Assembly (NCBI GenBank): GCA_025361565.1
Contig: JANYKN010000139.1
Coordinates: forward strand, 1-50,406
Direction of reading: 5' to 3'
DNA length: 50,406 bases
Source: Bacteroidota bacterium
Lineage (GTDB): Bacteria; Bacteroidota; Bacteroidia; Bacteroidales; NBLH01
Shown one piece after another: positions 36,301 through 45,600 of the stretch (positions are counted from its first letter, which is position 1; each line of letters opens with the position of its first letter). Made by a program: the position numbers and the translations under genes. The notes beneath the pieces are model-generated. The model searched no databases and had not been told where the DNA came from. It saw only the letters and a list, made by a program, of their open reading frames with translations.

Positions 36301-36664
36301 AAGTAAAAGATTTAATAACCTTTTGCACAAAACTATCGATGGTACTTAATGAAAAAAAACTGTAATTGTGTAAAATGCTATCTCTTATGGTTTTAGCCTT
36401 CTCAATAATGACAAATTCTTCAGCATTTGGATTAATTGAAGCAAACAAATGAAAGAAATCAGCCTTAACCCCAAGGCTAATTATTTCGTTAAGCGATTCT
36501 AAAATCCGTTGCTTCATTTCTTCTGCCGCCTTATTGGTAAATGTAACCGCTAAAATACGTTTGAAATTTTCAGGATATAGTGCAGCCAATTTAAGGTATT
36601 CTTCAGTCAGTGAGTGAGTTTTACCCGAACCAGCAGATGCTTTGTATATTTTAAGTTTTGACAT
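33374..36664 (-). CDS. addA: UvrD-type helicase with C-terminal nuclease (AddA-like)
   Basis: About 1096 residues from the preferred ATG at 36664; an upstream ATG at 36721 adds 19 unneeded residues. Superfamily 1 helicase motifs: KASAGSGKTHSL (Walker A, about residues 7-18), LAVTFTNKAAEEMK, LIDEFQDTSGFQ (Walker B), IVGDIKQSIYRWRGGD, KILSIHKSKGLAF and YVAFTRPREEL. The C-terminus has a PD-(D/E)xK nuclease pattern: YGTLMHEIF, IPDRVIM and LIIDFKFGD. It resects double-strand breaks to feed RecA, normally with an AddB-type partner, but no such gene is in the window. Symbol given by domain layout. Confidence 0.88.
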   Translation of the reverse strand: MSKLKIYKASAGSGKTHSLTEEYLKLAALYPENFKRILAVTFTNKAAEEMKQRILESLNEIISLGVKADFFHLFASINPNAEEFVIIEKAKTIRDSILHNYSFFSLSTIDSFVQKVIKSFTYEIGVESGYRIELDSEKVLADLTDMLYRQIDVDDDLRNYLIHFANFKMNEGKNWDFRAEINKLAREIFKEQFHITDNQNEKENEYEYILDYFNKIEEIKNSFEQKMLEIGNSASKVFSNQKVDSSALGQNFKYLSNYLANKITDPENQDSFIPTDTVISMLDDVERWSNKTAKKEIKDLIQNLYYELNPLLNNALSLIQSEYKFYLGAINILSAFHAFGILRKLSALLPEYRNQNNILLISDTTRILKEIIAGNDAPFIYEKIGNRFRHILIDEFQDTSGFQWDNFKPLIKNNLAEGQQNLIVGDIKQSIYRWRGGDWSLLLSKVEQEIGQENVQHENLKVNWRSKKNILDFNNSIFKNISDKLQQLFDNEFADVVDKQEESKWKELYNNVISRAYADTFQELPNLSGKKGGRVKIRFFKLVKGDTKKDWQEKVAIELPETIEQLLTQKNYQPGDIAILVRKNDEGKAIANLLLDYQESNTYALKYQIISSDSLMLANSPAIQILINAMHYILDEHDLIHLHALIAVFISTFNAESELNDVHFNSSATKDIVEFLPAQFFKNLEYYRRVGIYEMSEQLCQVFSLNQIEGQSAYIQTFKDIIADFGQNEATDLGAFLQWWNEKGKSNSVQLSDQQDAVKILSIHKSKGLAFKVVIIPYCDWPLKPNPLQETIIWTESDVAPFNQFKRFPVIYRKYLVNSIFYKEYYQELLYSMIDALNMLYVAFTRPREELIIMAPAKEIKDGKYYSIADLLFDSVKNNSMDNNLVDLTEHYADESGIFELHEGYLDIDGDKFVKDHNEKPTFIMDDYPLGDWNQKISIVNHAEDFFMKSMEYIENKVNYGTLMHEIFSRIKDGKEIDSIVDEFYFAGKIGSEERKNLITKVQEMISRPIVSDWFSDNWQVKTEDAILDVTGKIRIPDRVIMKHDETLIIDFKFGDYFHESVNQVKEYMDLLKSMNYPNVKGFVYYAEKNRVDEVI

Positions 36665-37067
36665 CGTTGCAAATTTACCTTTTTTTTGGTTTTTTGGTTC
36701 AATCAAATTCAAAACAATCAATTTTGTGCAATATTATTATTGTGCTCAGTAAAATTCCGTTTGTTTTCATTGTATTTGCAACGAATAGCCAAATTGGATT
36801 TACTTTAGGAAAGAAAATGTTTTTTAAAGTTACTTGGCGGATTTTGACTGCTTAATTGATATTGAAATGTTGTGCAGCTTTTATCCAATTGTCGATTATT
36901 GTATTGATACTTATATTCATATCAAAACTTCTTGGAATTATTGATTTTTGATATTAAATTTGAGATATATTGAATTTGACATTTATTTTTTGAAACACAA
37001 TCAATTGGATATTTTATTCAATAAAGAATAGCAAATATTGATATTCAATACATTTAATTCTGAAAAA
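36665..37067. other. AT-rich divergent intergenic region
   Basis: Separates addA (leftward) and the secreted protein at 37068. No repeats or convincing boxes were seen, and a 65-codon frame at 36658-36855 is not supported. Confidence 0.4.
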
Positions 37068-38135
37068 ATGAAACTTATAATTCCAATTCTTCTAATATCT
37101 ATTTTTACTACCGAAATAAATGAAATTTACGCGCAAACAAAAGAAGAAAAAAAAGATGTGGATTATAGCAAAAGTTCATTGTTTAATAGTGTAGAACCTA
37201 TAAGCCTTGAACTTTTAGTAAATAAAAAAGCATTGCTTAAAGATGTAGAGGATAATCCTCAATACCACTATGCCCATGTAAAATATTCCACCGCAGAAGA
37301 AGGCCAAAAAGAATTCATTTTTAAAATATCGACGAGAGGAAATTTTAGGAAAAATCCGAAGAACTGCAATATGCCTCCTTTGAAAATAAAAATCCCTAAA
37401 AATATTAGTCAATCAAATAATCTTTTTTCGGGCCAAAGCAAAATCAAACTGGTTTTACCTTGTCAGCAAAAAAGTGAACAATATCAGGAATGTCTCATAT
37501 TAGAATATCTTGCCTATAAAACCTATGAACTACTTACAGATGTAAGTTTTAGAACCCGCCTGGTGAATATTCAATTAAAGGATAGTTCAAATCTAGAGCA
37601 AGCGTTAAATTTTATTGGATTTTTTCTGGAGGAATCTGATCAATTGGCAAAAAGGAATGATGGTAAAATATTAAAATTTAAAAGATATCATGCAGAAAAT
37701 GTAAACCGTGAGCAAATGACTATGATGACGGTTTTTCAGTATTTGATTGGAAATACAGACTGGTCCATTGATATGTCACATAATGTAGAACTCATTTTTA
37801 TTCAAAATAATATTGTCCCATTGGCAGTTCCGTTCGATTTTGACTGGTCTGGAATTGTAGATGCCCCTTATGCAGTTCCTGCCGATATTCTTTCAATTTC
37901 ATCGGTAAGGCAAAGACTTTACAGAGGTTATGAGCGTTCTATGGAAGAATATTTACCAGTAATCAAGCTTTTTAATGATAAAAAACCTGAAATTTATAAT
38001 TTGTATAATAATTGTGAATGGTTAAGCGAAAAAACTAGGAAAAGTGCAATTAAATATATTGATGAATTTTTCGAAATAATCAATAATCCAAAATTAGTAG
38101 AAAGAGAATTTATTAAAAATTGTAGAAAACTTTAA
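37068..38135 (+). CDS. Secreted protein with kinase-like (CotH/HipA-like) motifs
   Basis: About 355 residues from the ATG at 37068, which gives a good signal peptide (LIIPILLISIFTTEINEIYAQ). The mature protein has a lysine/arginine-rich beta region (FIFKISTRGNF) and then a helical part with MMTVFQYLIGNTDWSIDMSHN (about 230-250) and VPFDFDWSGIVDAPYA (about 262-277). This pair looks like the catalytic loop and metal motif of atypical kinases such as CotH and HipA (GNxDWxxxN, then DFDxxG). Kinase activity is an inference. No family was firmly recognised. A response regulator follows 93 bp downstream on the same strand. Confidence 0.7.
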   Translation: MKLIIPILLISIFTTEINEIYAQTKEEKKDVDYSKSSLFNSVEPISLELLVNKKALLKDVEDNPQYHYAHVKYSTAEEGQKEFIFKISTRGNFRKNPKNCNMPPLKIKIPKNISQSNNLFSGQSKIKLVLPCQQKSEQYQECLILEYLAYKTYELLTDVSFRTRLVNIQLKDSSNLEQALNFIGFFLEESDQLAKRNDGKILKFKRYHAENVNREQMTMMTVFQYLIGNTDWSIDMSHNVELIFIQNNIVPLAVPFDFDWSGIVDAPYAVPADILSISSVRQRLYRGYERSMEEYLPVIKLFNDKKPEIYNLYNNCEWLSEKTRKSAIKYIDEFFEIINNPKLVEREFIKNCRKL

Positions 38136-38228
38136 GCTAACTTTGTCAATATCTAAATTATAAAAGCACTTATGATATATTGGTGTAATTTTTGAAGAAT
38201 AAGCCATAATTAATCAACAAATTGCAAA

Positions 38229-38654
38229 ATGTCCGGAAAAAAAGAAATAAAGATTTTCATCATTGAAGATGATTTCGTTTTTATTGAAATACTTACAAAT
38301 TTAATCGATTCAATAAATGAGGAAATCGAGGATAAAAAAATCATTCTAAGCTATCAGACTTTTTACAGCGCTAAAGAAGCTGGATTTGAGCTTAGCTGTA
38401 ATCCTGATATTGTGCTGTTGGACTATTTTATCATGGATGATGAATTAAATGCCGATACTGGCACTAAATTGCTCAAAGACATAAAGGAACATGACTCAAC
38501 TATTGATGTACTTGTGATTTCTGGGCAGGAAAATCCAGAGATCAAAGAAGAATTATTAAAAAAAGGTGCAACTGCCTATATATCTAAAGATGAAGACTCT
38601 TTGTCACAATTAAGACCAAGCTTGATGGAAATCATAATGAAACATGTCAATTAA
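38229..38654 (+). CDS. Single-domain response regulator
   Basis: A 141-residue CheY-like receiver with no output domain. The acidic pocket is Glu13-Asp14-Asp15 (FIIEDDFVF), the phosphoacceptor is Asp65 in DIVLLDYFIMDD, and the conserved Thr/Ser and Lys are in VLVISGQE and AYISKDED. An insert after Asp65 (DELNADTGTKLL) lengthens the usual loop. It could serve as phosphate sink or CheY-like messenger for a kinase elsewhere. It lies far (28 kb) from the che cluster, but no other CheY-like gene was seen. Confidence 0.88.
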   Translation: MSGKKEIKIFIIEDDFVFIEILTNLIDSINEEIEDKKIILSYQTFYSAKEAGFELSCNPDIVLLDYFIMDDELNADTGTKLLKDIKEHDSTIDVLVISGQENPEIKEELLKKGATAYISKDEDSLSQLRPSLMEIIMKHVN

Positions 38655-38723
38655 TTATTCTTTTGAGAAATAAAATCCTATAGACAGAGTTTTATTAATG
38701 AATATCACTTAAAAATACAGAAA

Positions 38724-39533
38724 ATGAAACTATTTATTATTGTCATTTCAATATTCTTGATGGTTCCCAAACAGTCAGAAACGTTTTACATTGTAAAAGT
38801 AAAAGGGAACATTATAAATGCCACAACCGGTAAATCCCTTGCTCAGGGTGATGCAATTGAAGCTACAGATGAACTTAATTTTGGTGATTTGGATGCCATG
38901 GCATTAGTAATTAGTGATTCGCAGAATAAATATGCACTAAAATTTCCAAAAGTTGATGGTACTGAATATAGCGAGTATATTGCATCTGTAAAAAATTCAC
39001 TTACTGCTACTAAAAAAAACCGATTAGCTACTCGAGGACTTATAACAAATGCACCAATAAGGGATTTGAAAGAATTTTTAGGAGACAATGATTTTACGGT
39101 AATTGGCAATTCTCTTGAAGTAAAACTCAGTAAGCAATCATTTGAAAACAAATCTATTGAAGCCAAATATGATAAAGACGGAAAACCTTTTAATAAAGAA
39201 TTAATTATCGGTGATACGTTGCTTAACTTATCAAGATCTGAATTAGGTGCAAAATCATATGGCGAAGTAAAGCTTTATCATGTTGATTTTTATAAGCATG
39301 ATAAAACAGATATATCTGTTGAAAAAATAACCCGTCTTGATTTAAATTTTATCGACGAAAACGCACTTCGTGATGAACTTAAAACCATTATTGCGGTGTA
39401 CAAAAAAAAGGATTACACCAAACCTCAAATGAAGACATTTTTAATGGAATATTTTCTTGACTTTTACGGTAATACCCACGAATTTGTTCTAAGTCAGTTT
39501 ATTGATAAAGTAATTGCCGATAATATGAAATAG
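38724..39533 (+). CDS. Exported protein of unknown function
   Basis: A 269-residue protein with an N-terminal hydrophobic signal (LFIIVISIFLMVPKQ). A small beta domain (about 20-85, FYIVKVKGNIINATTGKSL) follows that resembles FecR-like or barrel-sandwich repeats, then charged and helical parts. The C-terminal half contains TRLDLNFIDENALRDELKTI. No enzyme motif was seen. It follows the response regulator after 69 bp and precedes a strong terminator. Confidence 0.65.
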   Translation: MKLFIIVISIFLMVPKQSETFYIVKVKGNIINATTGKSLAQGDAIEATDELNFGDLDAMALVISDSQNKYALKFPKVDGTEYSEYIASVKNSLTATKKNRLATRGLITNAPIRDLKEFLGDNDFTVIGNSLEVKLSKQSFENKSIEAKYDKDGKPFNKELIIGDTLLNLSRSELGAKSYGEVKLYHVDFYKHDKTDISVEKITRLDLNFIDENALRDELKTIIAVYKKKDYTKPQMKTFLMEYFLDFYGNTHEFVLSQFIDKVIADNMK

Positions 39534-39570
39534 TTTCCATGAATTATTTATAAAATATTCATTGAAAAGG

Positions 39571-39606
39571 AATGGGTAACAAATCTACTGTTACTCATTT
39601 TTTTAT
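39571..39606 (+). terminator. Rho-independent terminator
   Basis: AATGGGTAAC (39571-39580) pairs with GTTACTCATT (39590-39599), one G-T pair included, across a 9-base loop and is followed by a run of T. It ends the transcript holding the unknown exported protein. Confidence 0.85.
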
Positions 39607-39756
39607 AAGAATGAAAATACCACTAAAAATTGTAAAACTTTTTTTAGTTTAAAAATAAAAAAACTTTTATAACATTTTGATATTTTATTTTGGTAAAAAA
39701 TTATTAATCTTAACATCTTAATTTATTTATAAAATTTACTAAATAACTAATTAAAA

Positions 39757-40572
39757 ATGAAGTCGAAAATATTTTATTCTATCATCATATCAGTGCTTTT
39801 CACATCATGCCGTTCAATACAGAAAACTGAATTATCCTCTGGTTTTCAACAGGATAAGCTTCTAGTCAGTGTTTCGTGGTACCAGCATGCAGGTGAAATG
39901 GAAGCACTTTATTATCAGGGTTTCAACATAGCTAGATTAAGATTGGACGAGTCTGTAACTGCAAATACGAATAACAAACCGCTTGCGGTAGTGGTAGATA
40001 TTGATGAAACGATGCTGAATAACAGCCCGTTTGAAACAACATTAATTACCAATGAAGACAAGCTATCAGGATGGTATAACTGGACATCAAAAGCAAAAGC
40101 AAAAGCACTCCCAGGGGCGCTTGAATTTGCAAAATATGCACAGGAAAAACATGTAGAAATATTCTACATCACCAATCGCGATGACAATGAACGTGCCTCA
40201 ACTTTGAAAAACCTGGAAACAGAAGGTTTTCCATTTGCAACGGATGATCACTTATTTACTAAATCTGATTTATCATACAGCACCGGAAATACTAGTTCAA
40301 AAGAAGGGCGTAGAACTAAAGTGTCCGAAAAGCATGAAATTATATTATTAATTGGTGATAACCTAAATGATTTTTCTGAAATATTTGAAGATAGAAAAAT
40401 CAATGATGGCAAAGAAGCTGTTGACAAAAACAGAGAAATGTTTGGAAAAAAATTCATCATCTTGCCAAATCCAATGTATGGTGCGTGGGAAAAGCCTTTG
40501 TATGAATATCGCGACAGTTTAACCGATAATGAAAAAACCCGTTTGTTGAAGTCAAAACTTAAAACTGAATAA
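39757..40572 (+). CDS. HAD-family acid phosphatase lipoprotein (e(P4)-type)
   Basis: A 271-residue lipoprotein with lipobox FTSC (Cys18). The HAD catalytic motif VVVDIDETMLNNSPFE has Asp81 and Asp83. Motif II is FYITNRDD, and the late acidic motif III is LLIGDNLNDFSE. This matches class C acid phosphatases such as the e(P4) protein, which dephosphorylate nucleoside monophosphates at the cell surface for salvage. Length agrees with the family. It is preceded by a long AT-rich leader (39607-39756) and ends at a shared terminator. Confidence 0.92.
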   Translation: MKSKIFYSIIISVLFTSCRSIQKTELSSGFQQDKLLVSVSWYQHAGEMEALYYQGFNIARLRLDESVTANTNNKPLAVVVDIDETMLNNSPFETTLITNEDKLSGWYNWTSKAKAKALPGALEFAKYAQEKHVEIFYITNRDDNERASTLKNLETEGFPFATDDHLFTKSDLSYSTGNTSSKEGRRTKVSEKHEIILLIGDNLNDFSEIFEDRKINDGKEAVDKNREMFGKKFIILPNPMYGAWEKPLYEYRDSLTDNEKTRLLKSKLKTE

Positions 40573-40675
40573 GGATTAGTTATTGACTAAGTTTATGAGA
40601 TACATATATTTAACCAATAAATATTACAATAAAATTCAGCGTCGAATAACAAAACAATGTCAAATCTTAATAATT

Positions 40676-40718
40676 TAAAAAGCCCAAACCGATAAAAAAT
40701 TGTCGGTTTAGGCTTTTT
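40676..40718. terminator. Bidirectional terminator between convergent genes
   Basis: AAAAAGCCCAAACCGA pairs with TCGGTTTAGGCTTTTT with one mismatch and an 10-base loop. It has A-rich and T-rich sides and separates the phosphatase gene (plus) from the OmpA gene (minus). Confidence 0.88.
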
Positions 40719-40771
40719 ACTTTTGTAACGAAAAAATGAGAGTTTATCTCACTAATTCAATATAGCAATCA

Positions 40772-42640
40772 TTAATATTTCAAAACTTTAAACTCCACCC
40801 TTCTGTTTTTACTTCGTCCTTCTTCGGTTGAATTATCGGCAATTGGTCTTTCCGATCCATAACCTACAGCCTTTAGTTGTACTGGATTTGCTCCTTTTGA
40901 AACCAGATAATCCACGATAGTTTGAGCACGTTTTAACGATAAACGAATGTTTGAATCCTTATTTCCAACATTATCAGCATGTCCGGATATTTCAATTTGC
41001 ATTGCCGGATTTTCCTTTAACATACGGAGAATTATGTTTAATGTTTCAATACTTTCAGGGCTGATATTTCCTAAACCGCTTTGGAAAGTAATTGACCTAA
41101 GCTCAATATTTGTTTCTTTTTTAACAATAGGATCCAATTTATATTCTTTTTTCGGATTTTTACTAATTGCCTCAAAGTCAAGCTTATCATATTGATAAAG
41201 ATAGCCATCCGCATTTACAGTTATTGCGTATTCTTTGTTTTCCTGGAAGTTTATTAAAGCTTGTCCATTATTATCGCAATTGATTGTTTGAACAATTTGA
41301 CCGTCTTTTTTCAACTCAATGAATGCATTCAAAGGCTTTCCGGTTTTTGAATCAAGCACTGAAATAGTTGCATCAACTTGCTTTTCAGTCTTTACTTCGG
41401 TTTTGTTACTATTAATTGGTAAGTCAACAATTAACACTTGTTTAACCGGCGATAAAGTGATTTTTTTCTGAATTCCTTTGCCTACACCATTCAAATTTAC
41501 AGTTTCGTTCTGAGGAACATATTTATCTGCACTAAATTCAAAAGTATAAGATTTATCTGTCGCTAAATTTGCTTTTGCCTGACCATTGTCATCGCAAATC
41601 ATTGTTTGAACTGCTTGCCCATTTTCTTTCACCGCTATGGTAGCTTTTACAGGTTTATTTGTTTCTGAATCAAGAACTGTATAAATAACATCCACATTTT
41701 GAATAACGGGTTCAATAACAGCTTCCTCAACTTTGTCAACCGGCGCTTTTTTGCATTTACCAAGATTTAATGCCAGACCGATTTCCAACCCAAATGCTTG
41801 GGTGGTAACTTTGTCGTTGCGGTTCATAATTGAATTCAACTGATAATCAGATGTATTTGTTTGTGTCATCATTCCTTTGCTTTCTTTAATGTTCTGAAAA
41901 CCATTCATGAATTTTAGTCCACCAAAAACCGACCATTTTGGATTCAATTTATATTTGAGGCCCAATGCTGTTTCAAAACTTACATTGTTTAGTGCATTGA
42001 ATGCGCCGCTTCCATTCATTTCTTTATTGGAAGGGTAAAAATACGGTGAACCCGGCACATCAACATCGTATAGCAAAGCATTGTAATCGGGATAAAAGCC
42101 TGTGCGAGTCAATATTCCTGAATTGTCATATTTGTTTTGAATGGCCACTCCATAGGTAATTCCAAGATTTAAATAGGCATCCAATCTAGATGAAAGTGAA
42201 TATTCCAAGCCAAGCTTTGCAGGAATATCCAGGAAATAAACACTTTGGTTTTCAATATATTCATTCAGGTTTTCTCGAATAAATACTTGTTGGTTATCTA
42301 CATCAACAGTCCAAATACTGTCGGCAAATGTTAAATTGTATTCAGAATTGTATTTTGTCAATCCCAAACCCAGTGAAATACTTGATCTAAACTTTCCAGA
42401 ATTGATAAAGTAATAGCTCAAATCGGTTCCAATATTAAATCCGAATTTACTTTTTGCCTCGCTATTGTAAGTATCACTTTTTAATTTTGTAATTAAAGGT
42501 GATGCAAAAAAGCGAATTGCAAACTGGTGAGGAGAACATGTGTAATCGCATTGGTGTTCTGCTTGTCCTAATGTAAAATTTGTGGCCAATAAGAAAAACA
42601 AAATGGTAAATATGATGTTTTTAAAAATTTTCATTTCCAA
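40772..42640 (-). CDS. OmpA-family outer-membrane protein with two carboxypeptidase-regulatory-like repeats
   Basis: A 622-residue protein. Signal peptide to about residue 25 (FTLGQ), then a beta barrel of about 230-280 residues (FAIRFFASPLITKLKSD, LSYYFINSGKFRSSISLGLG). Two Ig-like repeats follow, about 315-385 and 415-490, with the shared core DNNGQA and (Y/S)TF. The OmpA peptidoglycan-binding domain occupies about 510-622 (VEISGHADNVGN-type segment, LSLKRAQTIVDYLVSKGA, VGYGSERPIADN). The gene begins 55 bp after the giant surface protein stop, so both share a transcript that ends in the terminator at 40676-40718. It may hold surface structures to the cell wall, which is an inference. Confidence 0.9.
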   Translation of the reverse strand: MEMKIFKNIIFTILFFLLATNFTLGQAEHQCDYTCSPHQFAIRFFASPLITKLKSDTYNSEAKSKFGFNIGTDLSYYFINSGKFRSSISLGLGLTKYNSEYNLTFADSIWTVDVDNQQVFIRENLNEYIENQSVYFLDIPAKLGLEYSLSSRLDAYLNLGITYGVAIQNKYDNSGILTRTGFYPDYNALLYDVDVPGSPYFYPSNKEMNGSGAFNALNNVSFETALGLKYKLNPKWSVFGGLKFMNGFQNIKESKGMMTQTNTSDYQLNSIMNRNDKVTTQAFGLEIGLALNLGKCKKAPVDKVEEAVIEPVIQNVDVIYTVLDSETNKPVKATIAVKENGQAVQTMICDDNGQAKANLATDKSYTFEFSADKYVPQNETVNLNGVGKGIQKKITLSPVKQVLIVDLPINSNKTEVKTEKQVDATISVLDSKTGKPLNAFIELKKDGQIVQTINCDNNGQALINFQENKEYAITVNADGYLYQYDKLDFEAISKNPKKEYKLDPIVKKETNIELRSITFQSGLGNISPESIETLNIILRMLKENPAMQIEISGHADNVGNKDSNIRLSLKRAQTIVDYLVSKGANPVQLKAVGYGSERPIADNSTEEGRSKNRRVEFKVLKY

Positions 42641-42695
42641 TATTTTAAAATTAAAGTTTGAATTTATCGTAATAAAAAATATACCATTGAAAAAC

Positions 42696-45600
42696 CTATT
42701 GAACTATAATCTTGTGCGTTTGCCGGTAATTTTCCATTGTAATTTGCACGTTGTAAATCCCTGAAGGTAAACCTGCACCATTAATTTGGTATGAATTTGC
42801 ATTATCCATTTTTTCGTAAGAATAAACTTTAAGTGCAATACCATTTTGATTATAAATTCCAATATTTACTTTACCGTTTTGTTCACCAACAACATCAATT
42901 TTAAAACTACCTTTGTTGACCGTTGGATAAATATTACTCACTGTAGCTTTCAGTGTTACCGTTTTTATTTCAGAAATTCCATTGCAACCATTGTTATCGG
43001 TAATTTGAACCATATATTGGCCATTCATTGATGAGGCAGGCAATACTAAAAACTGGCGATCACTTGGCATTTCAGAAGGTAAAGCTGAACCGTCTGCATA
43101 TGTCCATAAATAATTGGTATATAAGTTATTGGTATTATCAACCACTAGAATAGAAATGACACCATCTTCTTTTTTCTCATAAACAATCGGCGTTTCTGTT
43201 ATGTAAACATTAATTGTTAAAGGGTCAGAAATATTTTCACAGCCGGAAATATCATTCGTTGCATTTAAAGTATAAACTCCTGCACCATCTGAGGAAACAA
43301 CATATTCGTTAGAGGTTTGACCTGTAACTTCATTACCATCTAAAAACCATTGGTACGAAAGTGAAGCATTAAAGTTACTGCAAACAATTTTTTCATCGGC
43401 ACAAATTGCTTTTGAACCATTTACCACAGTATTGTCAGCAATAATTGGTTTTTCTGGTAATGGGCTAACTGAAACATTAACTGGTTCAATATCATTCCCA
43501 CAACTATTTGCACTTTTTATATAATAAGTTCCGCTTATATCGACTGTTGTTGGGTTTGTTAAAGCATTTGTGGCTCCTGCATCTGTCCAGTATGATAAGG
43601 TTCCGCTGTTTGTATTCCCTGTGATAATTGCATTGGAAGTAATATCAACCGAACCGCAGGCTGCTGAGGGATCAACTATGGTCAGCACCGGTGTAATATC
43701 TTCCAGACCTAAATCTAATATAGCCCAGTTATTGGGTGCTCCGGTTAAAACTGCCCTTGCCGCTTCTGCAACACATGAATATTTACTGTTTCCTCCGCTG
43801 AAATCTACGGTTAGTTGCACAGGTCTGCTTGCCCAACCAATAAGCAATGCATCATAGTTGGTTGTTGAAAGTGTAACTTCATCAAACATTGATGTCATGT
43901 CTTCGACATTGCTTACATTCCAGCTACCAATATTTTGATTAAAAGAAGTAGCAAACCAAAACATTCCACTCATGTTTATAACTTTGCTTACATCCCAGTT
44001 TCCAATATTTTGATTAAAAGAATTCGCACCAAAAAACATAGAGCTCATATTTGTAACACTGCTTACATCCCAGCTACCAATGTTTTGATTAAAAGCAGAA
44101 GCAAAAGAAACAGTCCCAAACATTCCATACATGATTGTGACATTGCTTACATCCCAAGCGCCAATATCCTGATTAAAGGAAGTAGCCTCAGAAAACATAA
44201 GCGCCATATTATTTACGCTGCCAACATTCCAACTACCTATATTCTGATTAAAATCAGTAGCTTCATTAAACATAGACTGCATATTGTTCACATTGCCTAC
44301 ATTCCAATTTCCAATATTCTGATTAAAAGAACTAGCCTGAGCAAACATAAAGCTCATATCTGTTGCACTGCTGACATCCCAAGTTCCGATATTCTGATTG
44401 AAAGAAGTAGCATCATAAAACATTTCGGAGAAATCTAATACATTGCCAACCTGCCATCCACCGATATTCTTATCAAAATTGGATGCTTTGTCAAACATTC
44501 CGGCCATTGATGTAACTTTGCTTACATTCCAATTTCCAATATCCTGATTAAAATTAGTTGCACCGGAAAACATACGGTTCATATTTGTAACATTGGCTAC
44601 ATCCCAATTCCCAATATCCTGATTAAATGAGGTTGCATTAAAAAACATATACGTCATGTCTGTAACCTTGCTGGCATCCCATCCGGAAATATCATCATTA
44701 AAAGAAGTTGTAAAAGCAAACATAAAACTGGTATTTGTAACACCTGGCGATAATAGTGCAGGAGCTTCAACCAAATTAATGGCATTGAAAAATGCGTAAG
44801 AAAAGTTTGTGATGCCAATATTTCCAAAATTTGTGACTTTTACTAGTTTTTCTGCAAACGGATAATTCCATGCTCCAAATGCAGTGAGTGAGCCACTTAT
44901 TGTAACTGTATATTCTCCATCGGTAGCATAAATATGGCCTTTATTGCCCACAGTTGAAAATGTTTCGGAATTGCCATCGCCCCAATTTACGGTTACATAT
45001 ACATCACCATTTAAAGGCAGGGTAATTGTTGTGCCGGCACTAAGAGCGGTATTGTAAACCAATGTCATGGGCATACAGTCCGTACCTCCATCGGTAATAA
45101 CCCAGCTATTAGTCCCCCCCATTAGGTTTGCACGTGCAACGACAGCATCGCAGGAATATTTACTATTTCCTCCGCTAAATATAACACCAGGCTTTACAGA
45201 CCTGCTAGCCCAACCTATTAGCAATGCATCGTAGTTGGCATTAGAAAGGGTGACATTATTAAACATTTTTTTCATGCTTATCGCATTGCTTACATTCCAG
45301 TTACCAATATTTTGATTGAATGATGTCGCGGAAAAAAATATTGAATCCATCGCTGTAACACTGCTTACGTCCCAGTTACCAACATTTTGATTGAAAGCAG
45401 ATGCGGACTCAAACATACCAGTCATGTCTTTAACATTGCTTACATTCCATGATCCAATATTCTTATTAAATGCATTAGCATTAAAAAACATAAACGACAT
45501 ATCTTCAACACTAGTTAAAATCCATGCACTAATATCCTGATTAAAGGATGTAGCATCATTAAACATTTTTTTCATGAATTTGACTTTACTTACATCCCAG

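Noticed and set aside
36658-36855. 65-codon plus-strand gene near the addA start
   Set aside because: No domain, and it overlaps the start of a clear gene on the other strand.
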